Origin: JAGLCY01 sp965363725
Lineage (GTDB): Bacteria; Krumholzibacteriota; Krumholzibacteriia; LZORAL124-64-63
Reading direction: 5' to 3'
Assembly: GCA_965363725.1 (NCBI GenBank)
Contig: CBDTUS010000038.1
Coordinates: forward strand, 1-24,121
DNA length: 24,121 nucleotides
The position numbers were made by a program, and so were the translations under genes. Under the pieces are notes generated by a model. The model was not told the DNA's origin. It did no database searches and worked only from the letters and a program-made list of their open reading frames with translations. Of the stretch, positions 1 to 8,135 are shown piece by piece. The stretch's first letter is position 1. Each line of letters opens with the position of its first letter.

Positions 1-293
1 TAGTAGAGGTTGCCGTCGGCATCGAAAACAACACAGGGGTCGCCGGCCACGCCCAGAGGGGAGCTGAGACGGTGTTCCGTCCAGGAGGCGCCGCCGTCGG
101 TGGAGCGGAAGTGAAAATTGAGATTGGCGCCGGCGGCCAGCTCGGAGGGGTTGGCGGGGTTGATGGCGATCGAAAGCTCTTCCGCGGTGGTGGGATCGTT
201 CTGGTGGACCTGGATCGCCGGAGGTATGGCCGACGCGGTGGCCGCCGGAAGGAACACGAGGCAGACCAAGAGTATGTGGGCGAGACGGAACAT
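1..293 (-). CDS. Secreted sialidase-like (BNR/Asp-box) protein, 5' part only
   Basis: The window edge cuts this gene, leaving about 97 N-terminal residues. The ATG at 293-291 follows a GGGAG Shine-Dalgarno with a 5-nt gap and an extended -10 at 343-353. The product starts with a hydrophobic signal peptide (MFRLAHILLVCLVFLPAATASA). It continues with an N-terminal stretch containing ELSIAINPANP and then an Asp-box-like motif, STDGGASW (S-x-D-x-G-x-x-W), as found in exo-sialidases and related beta-propellers. The role is probably an extracellular or surface propeller, but the catalytic part lies outside the window, so glycosidase activity cannot be judged. It is divergent from the membrane protein gene at 457. 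The reading frame is open to base 1. I am confident it is a real exported protein and only moderately confident of the fold. Confidence 0.75.
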   Translation of the reverse strand, partial: MFRLAHILLVCLVFLPAATASAIPPAIQVHQNDPTTAEELSIAINPANPSELAAGANLNFHFRSTDGGASWTEHRLSSPLGVAGDPCVVFDADGNLY

Positions 294-342
294 GAAGGCT
301 CCCTTCGGGGCCACGGGCGGGGCGCGAAGATCCTCTCCATCC

Positions 343-353
343 ATTATAACACA
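343..353 (-). promoter_or_regulatory. Extended -10 promoter (TGTGT-TATAAT)
   Basis: Read on the minus strand this is TGTGT followed by a perfect TATAAT, about 50 nt before the ATG at 293. No -35-like hexamer is visible 16-18 nt upstream. The TRTGN element is a known extended -10 for housekeeping sigma factors. Confidence 0.65.
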
Positions 354-372
354 GTCTCCGGGCAACCCTTCA

Positions 373-383
373 TGTGATAGGAT
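373..383 (+). promoter_or_regulatory. Extended -10 promoter (TGTGA-TAGGAT)
   Basis: TGTGA precedes TAGGAT (4/6 match to TATAAT). It lies about 74 nt before the GTG start at 457 and back-to-back with the minus-strand promoter at 343-353. It supports a start well inside the longer open frame. Confidence 0.45.
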
Positions 384-456
384 GATCCCCCGAGAGCTGA
401 CGTCCGGGACGCGCACTTCCTCCACCTGTCAACGAGGATCGAAACGGAGATTGCCG

Positions 457-1044
457 GTGAGGCTGTTTTCCATCGCCGCCGTTCTGCTGATCAACCTGTT
501 CATCGCGGTGAGGTACACGGTGCTTATCCGCCGGGGTGTCATCAAGCCGGCCTTGGCCATGTGGATTTTCTTTTCGATCGCCGTGGGCGGCAGCCTGGCC
601 ACCTATCTGTATGAAGGCGATTTCACCCTGCTGGACAACATTCTGAACTCGGCTGACCTTCTTCTCTGTGTCTACGTCTCGGTCGTCATCTTTGTTTTTG
701 GGGACGTCAGCACGAAATTCACCCGCTTCGATCGCGGCTGCCTGGTAGCTGTGCTGGTCATCCTCGCGTTCTGGGCTTTGACCCGCCGGCACACCGCGGC
801 CAACCTGCTGATCCAGACAATTCTGGTGATCGCCTACTTTCCCGTCATCCATCGGCTCTGGAAATCGGACGAGAATACCGAGTCCTTCGCAATCTGGGTC
901 GCCCTGCTGCTCGCGCCTTGCTTCTCGCTTCTGTCCAGCCAGGGTGAACTGGCGACGGTCTACGCGGTCCGGGCGATCGTTTCGACTTCGGTACTGATGA
1001 TCCTCATGGCCCGGGCGGAAATCCGGGGCAGGCGGGCGGGTTAG
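457..1044 (+). CDS. Seven-helix integral membrane protein of unknown function
   Basis: The product is 195 residues, almost all hydrophobic, with about seven predicted transmembrane helices. Examples are LFSIAAVLLINLFIAVRY, ALAMWIFFSIAVGGSLATYL, ANLLIQTILVIAYFPVI and a C-terminal VRAIVSTSVLMILMA. Polar loop motifs include GDVSTKFTRFD and WKSDENTESFAIW. The small size and helix count resemble PQ-loop/SWEET-like proteins, but I see no clear PQ motif and do not assign that family. The open frame extends upstream to 118. I chose GTG at 457 because GGAGA at 446-450 stands 6 nt before it and a -10 lies at 378-383; an ATG at 382 overlaps that -10. The gene converges on the kinase gene and the two stop codons overlap by 4 nt. 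Confidence 0.75.
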   Translation: MRLFSIAAVLLINLFIAVRYTVLIRRGVIKPALAMWIFFSIAVGGSLATYLYEGDFTLLDNILNSADLLLCVYVSVVIFVFGDVSTKFTRFDRGCLVAVLVILAFWALTRRHTAANLLIQTILVIAYFPVIHRLWKSDENTESFAIWVALLLAPCFSLLSSQGELATVYAVRAIVSTSVLMILMARAEIRGRRAG

Positions 1045-3818
1045 TCTTCGCGGCCATTCAGTTTCTCTCTGGCCACTGCGACTTCCGGACGGTCACTTCC
1101 TTGATCGCCCCACAAGGCCAGGAATCGTTCAAAATATTCTTCCGACTCCTCAGTGGAATTCTGGCTGCCGCTGATCATTCCCAGATGGTATAAGGACAGC
1201 GCGTACAGCTCAGGATACCCATCAAATAAGGTGGACCAGGGGTTGCTTGCCAGGAAGGTGAATTGTTCCCGCGCCTGGGTTGTATCTCCGGCCAGGCTGT
1301 GAGACACGCCCAGGGCGAAATGCGTCTCCAGGAGATCGGTAAAAGTCAGGGCGAGAGTGAACTCGGCCTGGGCCAGAGCAGTCTCTCCCGTGGCCAGGGC
1401 AATTTCTCCGAGGAGGTGGTGATACGAGCCCAGGTGTCCCATGGTCGGTTCAACTTCACAAATCGATTCCAACTCGATTGCGGTTTGGCGGGCAGAATCC
1501 GCCAGCCCGTTTCGGATCTGCTGCCGTCCCAGATATGCCAATGTTTCGGCAGAAGGCAGGACCTGTGCGGCCCGCTCTAGAGTAGTTAGGGCCTCCGCCG
1601 GTTCGCCCATGGCGGATTGCAATCTGGCGAGGCTGCGCAGTTCCGCCGCTTCGGCGCTCCAATCCCCCCGAGAACGGAATTGGCGGACGACCTCACGATA
1701 AATTTTTGTCGCCTCCTGGTAGTTGCCGCGCGAGGTGTGAAACAGGGCGGAAAACCTCATCCGGATGGCGTTTTGTTCAATCCCCTGCACCAGGGATTCA
1801 TCAAGCTCGGACCAGGCCTCCTGCCAGCGATCGTTGATTGCGTGGACCATGCCAATGGAAACGTGGGACCAGAAGGCCCCCGGATTCGTTTTCAGGGCAC
1901 TTCGGAAATGGGCGATGGCCTGTTCATATTCTCCCAGGCCACCACATGCCAACCCCAGGAGGTGAAACACGTACCAGCTGTCGGGTTGGCTCTTCAGCAA
2001 CCTGATTGCGTGGGCCTTGGCCTGGGCATATTGCCGGGTGTAGATGCAGGTGTAGGCCAGATTGTTCATGGCTGGAAGGTCATCGGGATACAGCTGCAAC
2101 AGCAGATTGTAGCGATCGATGGCCGGCCCGAATTCTTCCCGGATCCGGAAGTATTCCCCTTCGATATGATAGCGTTCCCGCTCGGTTACCTTTTCGCGGT
2201 GGTGATAGGCCTGCTCACTGTACTGAAGTGCATCGGTGATCCGCAGCATGTTGTGGGCCATGACGGCCAAGTCGTTCCACGCCGTGGCGAAGGTGGAATC
2301 GGTAGCCACGGCTTGCTGGAGCAGGGGAATGGATTGTTCCCAGCGTGCCAAGCGGCTTTCCTGCTGCGACAGGGTGAAATAACGCAGAGCCTGCAGGGAA
2401 CTTGTGGTGACTTCGGCCAGAGGTTGGTCGCGACGATTGATCGAAAGCATCGATTCGCCGAGGTTGCGTCGGATATCCCGGGACAACTCGTCCACTGCGC
2501 CGAGAAACTCCTCACGGCTGTGGACCCGGATCCGCTTGGTATCGACTGCGTCACCGGTGGTCGGGACCACCAGACGGGCGCTGAGGGTATAGACGTCACC
2601 CACCCGGCTGATCTTGCCCTCCAGCACCGCGGGCACGCCTGCGCGAATGGCGATCTCCCGACCCAGTTCCGCGTTGATGACGGTGGCATCGGCGTGGCCG
2701 CTCCGGAACAGGGCATCGCGGAGTCGCTTGCCGGAAAAGATGTTCACATACTGGGATTGTTGAAGATCGATTGATAGGGCCTCGCTCACCGTGCCCTGGA
2801 AAACTTCCTCCCCGGTATGATTCTCGAAATCCGTGATCAGGATCCAGTCCCGCATGGAAAAGGGGATACCCTGGCTGGGCGTCAGGATGATCACGGCGGT
2901 GATGATGATCCCCAATACCGCGGAACTGACGGTGAGATTGCGAAGGAGGTGTTTTCGGGGTTTCTGGCGGTCGGGGTCCGGTCCCGATAGGGAAGGGGTC
3001 TTGGCTGGTCCCTCCACCAGCTTCTCCAGGTCCACTGCCAGGTCTGCCGCCGACGGGTAGCGGTCCTCCGGGTCCTTGGACAAACAGCGAGAAGTGATCC
3101 TGGCCAGTTCCGGATCGATTCCAGAATTTTCAGGCAGGGGGGCGGGATCCCGATTGATGATCTGGTAGATAACCGCCTGCTCGAACTCGCCCTTGAACGG
3201 GGAATACCCGGCCAGCATCTCGAATAGAACCGCACCCAGGGACCAGATGTCCGTACGTTCATCGACCGCCAGGCCATTGGCCTGCTCGGGGGACAGATAG
3301 GAGGCCGTGCCCAGGGTGGTTCCGGTTCGCGTCAGTTTGGCGCTTCCGACCAGCTTGGCCAGGCCGAAATCAAGGATCTTGATCTTACCGGAGGTGGTCA
3401 CAAACAAATTGGCAGGTTTGATGTCCCGGTGAATGATACCCGCGGCGTGGGCTTTGGCCAGTCCCCGAGCGCATTGGATAGCCAGATGCACCGCCGCCGC
3501 CGGGGCCACCGGTCCACCGCTTATTTTATCTTTCAAAACCTGGCCTCCGTAAAAGGCCATGACGATGAACAGCCGGCCATCTTCGGTTTCGGCCACATCG
3601 TGAATGTTGCAGATGAACTCGTGGTCCAAGGCGGCGGCGGCCCGGGCTTCGCGCAGGAAGCGTTCCTTGGCCTGGGGATCGTCGGTCAGATCAGAAGACA
3701 GGAATTTCAGGGCGACGGTCCGGTCCAAACGTGTGTCTTCGGCCTGATAGACGACTCCCATGCTGCCGGCGCCAAGCTTGGCAGTGATGCGATACTGGTG
3801 GATCGTCTGGCCGATCAT
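1041..3818 (-). CDS. Transmembrane Ser/Thr protein kinase with TolB-like and TPR sensor region
   Basis: A 925-residue Hanks-type (PknB-like) kinase. The N-terminal catalytic domain (about 9-270) is complete: glycine loop GAGSMG (16-21), VALK Lys38, HRDIKPAN with catalytic Asp132, DFG Asp150, and SPE 176-178. A proline/lysine-rich linker leads to one transmembrane helix (about 293-315). Next is a domain starting ILITDFENHTGEEVFQG, like the TolB-type N-terminal domains seen in adenylate cyclase/kinase sensors (about 325-470), and then many TPR-like helix pairs to the C terminus (for example GEYEQAIAHFRSALKTNPGAFW). The kinase domain would be cytoplasmic and the TPR part on the other side of the membrane. 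A GGGGG Shine-Dalgarno precedes the ATG. It lies downstream of the beta-helix gene on the same strand, across a 145-nt gap with a possible terminator, so independent expression is likely. Substrates are unknown. Confidence 0.93.
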   Translation of the reverse strand: MIGQTIHQYRITAKLGAGSMGVVYQAEDTRLDRTVALKFLSSDLTDDPQAKERFLREARAAAALDHEFICNIHDVAETEDGRLFIVMAFYGGQVLKDKISGGPVAPAAAVHLAIQCARGLAKAHAAGIIHRDIKPANLFVTTSGKIKILDFGLAKLVGSAKLTRTGTTLGTASYLSPEQANGLAVDERTDIWSLGAVLFEMLAGYSPFKGEFEQAVIYQIINRDPAPLPENSGIDPELARITSRCLSKDPEDRYPSAADLAVDLEKLVEGPAKTPSLSGPDPDRQKPRKHLLRNLTVSSAVLGIIITAVIILTPSQGIPFSMRDWILITDFENHTGEEVFQGTVSEALSIDLQQSQYVNIFSGKRLRDALFRSGHADATVINAELGREIAIRAGVPAVLEGKISRVGDVYTLSARLVVPTTGDAVDTKRIRVHSREEFLGAVDELSRDIRRNLGESMLSINRRDQPLAEVTTSSLQALRYFTLSQQESRLARWEQSIPLLQQAVATDSTFATAWNDLAVMAHNMLRITDALQYSEQAYHHREKVTERERYHIEGEYFRIREEFGPAIDRYNLLLQLYPDDLPAMNNLAYTCIYTRQYAQAKAHAIRLLKSQPDSWYVFHLLGLACGGLGEYEQAIAHFRSALKTNPGAFWSHVSIGMVHAINDRWQEAWSELDESLVQGIEQNAIRMRFSALFHTSRGNYQEATKIYREVVRQFRSRGDWSAEAAELRSLARLQSAMGEPAEALTTLERAAQVLPSAETLAYLGRQQIRNGLADSARQTAIELESICEVEPTMGHLGSYHHLLGEIALATGETALAQAEFTLALTFTDLLETHFALGVSHSLAGDTTQAREQFTFLASNPWSTLFDGYPELYALSLYHLGMISGSQNSTEESEEYFERFLALWGDQGSDRPEVAVAREKLNGRED

Positions 3819-3826
3819 AAAAGCCC

Positions 3827-3841
3827 CCTGTATATCACAGG
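3827..3841. repeat. Inverted repeat CCTGT-N5-ACAGG just before the kinase start
   Basis: Five-base arms (3827-3831 and 3837-3841) separated by 5 nt, 9 nt upstream of the kinase ATG. On the minus strand the same bases contain TGTGA-TATACA, an extended -10-like string. It could be an operator or promoter element, but such short arms can arise by chance. Confidence 0.25.
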
Positions 3842-3931
3842 ATGACGGTGGGGGTGGGTTTCGTCAATGAAGGGGGCGCAAGAAAATCTTATCTTATCTC
3901 CATAGGGTGAGGTTTTCGGTTCAGTTAATCA

Positions 3932-3953
3932 AAATATTGCCCCCCGGGGGGGG
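3932..3953 (-). terminator. Possible intrinsic terminator after the beta-helix gene
   Basis: Read on the minus strand, just after the stop of the beta-helix gene, a run of 8 C is followed by 6 G and then CAATATTTT. The C/G runs can fold into a short, very stable hairpin followed by a partly T-rich tract. The loop must borrow bases from the stem, so this is a weak call. It would separate the beta-helix gene from the kinase gene. Confidence 0.35.
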
Positions 3954-3963
3954 AAGGCCGGCA

Positions 3964-5133
3964 CTAGCGGTACAGGCTTTTCACGGACCCGAAGGTCATG
4001 CCCTCGATGGCCACCGGTCCGCTGCATCCCATGTCTCCGCAACCGACCCCATAGGCGCCCACCAGTTGATCACATCCCCAGGGGTGGCCTCCGGCCCGGG
4101 CGAAGGAATCGGCGCTGAGGTGAAAGTCTTCCCCGTCGGGATCGCAGTAGCAGGGGTTGGCCGAAAAATTGCCGCGTTCGTCGACCTGATCCGCGAAGGG
4201 TTCGATCCAGTCGCCGCCGGCGTTGCCGTACAGGTTGGTGCAGGAAAGGGTGATGGGCACCGAGGGGCTGATGGCGATGGCGGCCCCATCGGGACAGTTG
4301 GAAATGATGGTGTCGATCATCTCCACGGAACCACCGTAGTTGGCCGCGGCCAGGATGGCGCCTCCGAGGGGGGCGCGATTGCCGTCGAAAGTGCAGCTCT
4401 CGTAATAATCCAGGCCGTAGGAGTTGTGCCATACCGCGCCGCCCCAGTCGACGGCCTCGTTGTTGGCAAACAGGCAACCGATCTTGACCGTTGTGAGGCC
4501 GTAGATCGCCCCGCCGCGAATCGCCAGGTTGCCGATGAACCGGCAGTCGTTGAAGGTCACCCGGCCGCCGTGGTTGCTGTTCAGGGCGCCGCCGGCAAAG
4601 CCCTGATTGTTGCGGAAGACACAGTCGTTGAAGACCGGAGTCCCGGACCGGTCCGCGTACACCGCCCCACCGCCGTTCCACTCGGTCATGCCGGTGGCGT
4701 TGTCCTCGAAGACGCAGTTGTTCACGATGACCGACGAGTATCCGGTGATGTGCATGGCGCCGCCGCCACCGGGGGCGTATCCGCCCCGCATGGTGAGGCT
4801 CTGGATGACCGTGGTCTGGCAGTCGGAATCGGCCGAGATAAACGCCCGGTGCGGTTCGGCGGGGCTGCCGCCGCAGTCGATGATACAGGTGGCGGGATCA
4901 TCATCGAACGACCTGATCAGGATGTTGCGGTCGCCCACCTGGATGTCGCGATTGCCGGGGCCGGTAAATACGCCGGCGATCAACAGGATCTCATCCCCAT
5001 CCACGCTGGCGTCCACCGCGGTCTGGATGTCGGCGATAGTCCCTTGGCCGTCCGCCCGCACGACGAACACGGAGGCGTGGCTGCTGGCTACCGCCACCAG
5101 AGTCAGGGCCAATAGGCAGATGAGGGTCCTCAT
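3964..5133 (-). CDS. Secreted right-handed parallel beta-helix protein
   Basis: A 389-residue exported protein. A signal peptide (MRTLICLLALTLVAVASSHA) is followed by GTIADIQTAVDASVDGDEILL, the usual opening of right-handed beta-helix proteins. Rung-like repeats come next, with N/D-rich turns and alternating small and hydrophobic residues (FNDCVFRNNQGFAGGALNS, CRFIGNLAIRGGAIYG, ISNCPDGAAIAI), as in pectate-lyase-like and polymorphic outer-membrane-like families. No catalytic set is recognisable, so it may be an adhesin or structural surface protein rather than an enzyme. It ends in the short tail MTFGSVKSLYR instead of a FlgD-like domain. The ATG has an AAGGA Shine-Dalgarno 7 nt upstream and a strong extended -10 at 5177-5187. 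It is transcribed alone or with readthrough from the propeller gene upstream. Confidence 0.88.
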   Translation of the reverse strand: MRTLICLLALTLVAVASSHASVFVVRADGQGTIADIQTAVDASVDGDEILLIAGVFTGPGNRDIQVGDRNILIRSFDDDPATCIIDCGGSPAEPHRAFISADSDCQTTVIQSLTMRGGYAPGGGGAMHITGYSSVIVNNCVFEDNATGMTEWNGGGAVYADRSGTPVFNDCVFRNNQGFAGGALNSNHGGRVTFNDCRFIGNLAIRGGAIYGLTTVKIGCLFANNEAVDWGGAVWHNSYGLDYYESCTFDGNRAPLGGAILAAANYGGSVEMIDTIISNCPDGAAIAISPSVPITLSCTNLYGNAGGDWIEPFADQVDERGNFSANPCYCDPDGEDFHLSADSFARAGGHPWGCDQLVGAYGVGCGDMGCSGPVAIEGMTFGSVKSLYR

Positions 5134-5176
5134 GATGATGTCCTTCTGGGTCGGAAAGGAAAGGATTGGTTACCCA

Positions 5177-5187
5177 ATTATACCACA
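5177..5187 (-). promoter_or_regulatory. Extended -10 promoter (TGTGG-TATAAT) of the beta-helix gene
   Basis: Minus-strand TGTGG followed by a perfect TATAAT, giving a predicted leader of about 37 nt to the ATG at 5133. No convincing -35 hexamer is present. Confidence 0.65.
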
Positions 5188-5260
5188 TCTCATGAGGTGA
5201 AATGGGGGACATGGCGCCGAAAACCCCGACCTCAGGGCCCTGGCGCCAACCCATGGATCT

Positions 5261-7810
5261 TTATCTCACCAACATCATTTTCTGTACCCGGACGGCCTGG
5301 CTCGTTTGCAGCCTGGCGAAGTAGTTTCCCGAAACTACTTCTCGGCCCAACCTGTCCTTCCCGTCCCACAGCAGGGAATGCGCGCCGGCCGGAAACACCC
5401 GGTCGGCCAGCGTGGTCACCAGACGTCCGGCCACATCGTACACTGCTACAGCCACCTGCCCATCGGTCCCGATCTCGAAGGAAATGGTCGTGCGTGGATT
5501 GAAGGGATTTGGGCTGGCCGGATGGAGCCTCGGACCCGCGTCAGGGCTGGCCGAAGGAACTGGTGAAGTGCCGGTGCTCTCAGCCACAACGAAGGGGGAA
5601 AACGAAGTGGTGATGGCATAGAGGTGGTTGGAGTCTTCGCCGACAAAGTCGGTGATGTCGACAAACCCTGGCGGGTTGGCTGTCTCGTCCCAGTGCAGCA
5701 TCTTCAATTCCGATTCCGGACCCGCCAACTGGGCCGGGTCGTAATTGAAGCGCAGGGGCAAGGGGACGCTGAACTGGACGGTGGTAGAGATGTCGTAGTA
5801 GAGCGCGGGACTCAGGGCCAAATACCCGGCCGGCAAGTCCAGCAGTTCGTTCCGATAGACCGCCGTCATAACCCCGTTGGTCAGGGCGCCCTGGATGCCA
5901 ACCTGGATATCAGGTCCCAGGTCGAGGTAGCCGACGTATCCGGCGGTGATGTCGATGGAGTATTCCTCCACCCATTCCACGGGGCTGGTCATGATGTGAC
6001 CGCTCAGCCCGGCCACGGTTCCGATTCCCGCGGGGGTAATGTTCACCCCGTGAAGATCCGCCCTGGTCGGGGTTACTTCCTCTAGCCAGGTAGCGCCCCC
6101 GTCATTGGTCGCCATGACTCTTCCGCTGCTCCCGACGGCGACCAGGAAATCGGCGGTGATGAACTGGGCATCGTACAGATGCTGGTTGCCGGCGGTTTGC
6201 AGGGACCAGGTGATTCCCGTGTCTTCAGTCCTCAGGGCGGTCCCGAAGGCGCCCACGATGATTCCGGTGGTGGCGTCCAGGAAGGTCACCGCGTTGAGCT
6301 TGTTGACGGTGCCGCTGTTCACCGGGTTCCAGGTCAGGCCGCCGTTGGTGCTGCGCAGGATCTTGCCCGAATCCCCCACGGCGATGGCCGTGGTCCCGTC
6401 CAGGAAGCAGACCCCGTTCAGGGAGCTGGTCACACCGCTGGTCTCGGCGGTCCAGTTGATGCCGCCGTCGACGGTCCGGATTATTCTCCCGAAATAACCC
6501 ACCGCGAGAGCGAGAGAGGCGTCCCACATATGGACCCCGTAGATGTCGTGGACGCTGCCGGGACTCCGGGGCAGCCAGGTCAGGCCGCCGTTGTCGGTTT
6601 GCCGAACGGTGCCGCCGTCACCCACGGCGATGCCCACATCGGGATTCGCGAATGACACGGCGTAGAAATCGAGAAAGGATCCGCTGTTCTGGATGTTCCA
6701 GGTGGTTCCGGCGTCTTCGGTCCGCATGATGGTGCCCCATTCGCCGACCACGGTGGCGAAATCTTCCCCGAGGGAGGCCATGCCCAGGAAGTTGGAGTAG
6801 GGCCCGGAAACCATGTCCGTCCAGGTGGCGCCGCTATTTTCGGTGCGGAGGATCTGCCCCGTGGCGCCGACGACCAGGCCCATGTCCTCACCGAAGAAGG
6901 CCACATCGTAGACCCGCTCATTGACCGGATTGGTTTGCAGGAACCAGTTGATGCCGCCGTCGGTCGTGCGCAGGATGTCACCATCGAAACCGATGATCGC
7001 GCCGTGGCTGGGCGTGGAAAAATCGATGGCTACGAAAGTTTGGCTGGACGGGCAGGCCACCGGATTCCAGCTGCCCCCGCCGTCCTGGGTTCGAAGGATG
7101 ACGCCTCCGCTGCCGACGGCAAAACCATCGAGGGCACTGGAAAAATATACGCCCTGGAAGTAGGAAGGCGACCCGCTGAGGAGGGCTGTCCAGTTGGCGC
7201 CTCCATCGATGGTCTTGAGGATGGTCCCGTTGTTGCCCACGGCGAACCCGGTCAACTCGGTGGGAAAGTGAACGCCGAAGAGCCCGTTGAAAGTGCCGCT
7301 GACCTGAGTGGACCAGGAGGTTCCGCCATTGGTGCTGCGCAGGATGATGCCGGCCAAGCCGACGGCCGTAATGACATTGCTGTCAAAGGCATGGACATCC
7401 GAGAGAACATAGTTCGTGCCGCTGGTCTGTTCGGACCAGACGGTGCCCCCGTCGGTCGTGCGGAAAATGCGGCCTCCCGAGCCCACGGCGGTGGCGTGGA
7501 GAGCGTCGCTGAAACTGAGATCCTGAAACGACCATTCCGAGATTTGGCGGGCGGTCCAGGTCAATCCCCCGTCGACGGTGCGGACAATGGTTCCGAACTC
7601 GCCCACACCCACGGCGGTGTTCGCGTCCAAGAATGCCACGCCGGTCAGTCCATTGCCCTGGGGAAGGGGGCTCTGCCATTGCCAGTCGCCAATGCCGCCT
7701 CGGGCAGGCAGAGCAAAAAGGCAGATCAAAAGTAAGGTGACTACGAAAAGACGAGATAACTGGAAATTGTAGGGGCTGATGGCATGGGATTCGTGGCTGG
7801 CTTGCCGCAT
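5261..7810 (-). CDS. Secreted YCF48-type beta-propeller protein with FlgD-like C-terminal domain
   Basis: An 849-residue exported protein. After a long n-region comes a signal peptide core (LFVVTLLLICLFALPARG). About 13 repeats of roughly 43 residues follow, each ending in a VGxxGxILRTxDGGxxW motif (VGEFGTIVRTVDGGLTW, VGNNGTILKTIDGGANW, VGYFGRIIRTVDGGINW). This is the YCF48/BNR-like blade signature, enough for about two propellers. A beta-rich region (about 630-760) leads into a C-terminal FlgD-like Ig domain (SPNPFNPRTTISFE to VQKMMLVR), a common C-terminal module of secreted FCB-group proteins. The open frame starts 69 nt earlier at 7879, but that region holds the -10 (7865-7875). The ATG at 7810 has AGGAG 8 nt upstream, so I start there. 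Ligand and role are unknown; structural or adhesive surface function is an inference. Confidence 0.9.
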   Translation of the reverse strand: MRQASHESHAISPYNFQLSRLFVVTLLLICLFALPARGGIGDWQWQSPLPQGNGLTGVAFLDANTAVGVGEFGTIVRTVDGGLTWTARQISEWSFQDLSFSDALHATAVGSGGRIFRTTDGGTVWSEQTSGTNYVLSDVHAFDSNVITAVGLAGIILRSTNGGTSWSTQVSGTFNGLFGVHFPTELTGFAVGNNGTILKTIDGGANWTALLSGSPSYFQGVYFSSALDGFAVGSGGVILRTQDGGGSWNPVACPSSQTFVAIDFSTPSHGAIIGFDGDILRTTDGGINWFLQTNPVNERVYDVAFFGEDMGLVVGATGQILRTENSGATWTDMVSGPYSNFLGMASLGEDFATVVGEWGTIMRTEDAGTTWNIQNSGSFLDFYAVSFANPDVGIAVGDGGTVRQTDNGGLTWLPRSPGSVHDIYGVHMWDASLALAVGYFGRIIRTVDGGINWTAETSGVTSSLNGVCFLDGTTAIAVGDSGKILRSTNGGLTWNPVNSGTVNKLNAVTFLDATTGIIVGAFGTALRTEDTGITWSLQTAGNQHLYDAQFITADFLVAVGSSGRVMATNDGGATWLEEVTPTRADLHGVNITPAGIGTVAGLSGHIMTSPVEWVEEYSIDITAGYVGYLDLGPDIQVGIQGALTNGVMTAVYRNELLDLPAGYLALSPALYYDISTTVQFSVPLPLRFNYDPAQLAGPESELKMLHWDETANPPGFVDITDFVGEDSNHLYAITTSFSPFVVAESTGTSPVPSASPDAGPRLHPASPNPFNPRTTISFEIGTDGQVAVAVYDVAGRLVTTLADRVFPAGAHSLLWDGKDRLGREVVSGNYFARLQTSQAVRVQKMMLVR

Positions 7811-7864
7811 GATTTCATCTCCTGGTAGCAAATTGGGCAAGAAAATGCTTTGAATAGCCTGGTG

Positions 7865-7875
7865 ATTATAGCACA
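7865..7875 (-). promoter_or_regulatory. Extended -10 promoter (TGTGC-TATAAT) of the propeller gene
   Basis: Minus-strand TGTGC followed by a perfect TATAAT, about 55 nt before the ATG at 7810, again without a clear -35. It shows that the longer open frame starting at 7879 is not the translated start. Confidence 0.65.
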
Positions 7876-8106
7876 TCAATTCGGTAACTATTCTGGGAAA
7901 ATTGCAACAACTTGTTGTCCCAGAGCAAAGTGTGCCTCTCGAGAACCTTTCGTGTTTGGGGGGTCAGGAGAAAAGAGCCACGTGCCGTGGATTAGAGAAG
8001 TTGACATCCAATATCATAAAATGTTAAGTTTGCAGCTTCACAGGAAAATGTCCGGAATATTCAGCTCCCGATTCTCACTTCCTGCGGACGCCCTGCGTCT
8101 CCCCCT

Positions 8107-8135
8107 GTGACAGCACAACTCATTGCGACTATTTT
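8107..8135 (+). promoter_or_regulatory. Candidate sigma-70-type promoter of the PD40 kinase
   Basis: GTGACA (5/6 match to TTGACA) at 8107-8112, a 17-nt spacer, then TATTTT (4/6 match to TATAAT) at 8130-8135, giving a predicted leader of about 54 nt. A perfect TTGACA further upstream (8001-8006) has only poor -10 partners at the usual spacing. Confidence 0.4.

Noticed and set aside
1617..2774. 385-codon plus-strand open frame inside the TPR kinase gene
   Set aside because: Shadow of the TPR coding region; no recognisable motif and no upstream signals.
3886..3899. Short tandem ATCTT repeat upstream of the kinase gene
   Set aside because: Fewer than three full copies; more likely a chance A/T-rich stretch than a functional or phase-variable repeat.
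3907..5115. 402-codon plus-strand open frame opposite the beta-helix gene
   Set aside because: It is an antisense shadow in high-GC sequence: no signal peptide, low-complexity Ala/Gly/Val/Asp composition, and no ribosome binding site. The minus-strand frame has a clear fold, Shine-Dalgarno and promoter.
5205..5255. Palindromes CAGGGCCCTG and GGCGCC pairs after the propeller gene as a terminator
   Set aside because: The only long stem needs a loop of over 20 nt, and the TTTT is inside the loop, so it does not fit an intrinsic terminator.
8001..8006. Perfect TTGACA as -35 of the PD40 kinase promoter
   Set aside because: The best hexamers 16-18 nt downstream match TATAAT at only three positions, and it would give a leader of about 165 nt. 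The pair at 8107-8135 is better placed.
7850..8110. 86-codon plus-strand open frame in the long intergenic region
   Set aside because: No Shine-Dalgarno, biased residue composition, and it spans the minus-strand promoter of the propeller gene.
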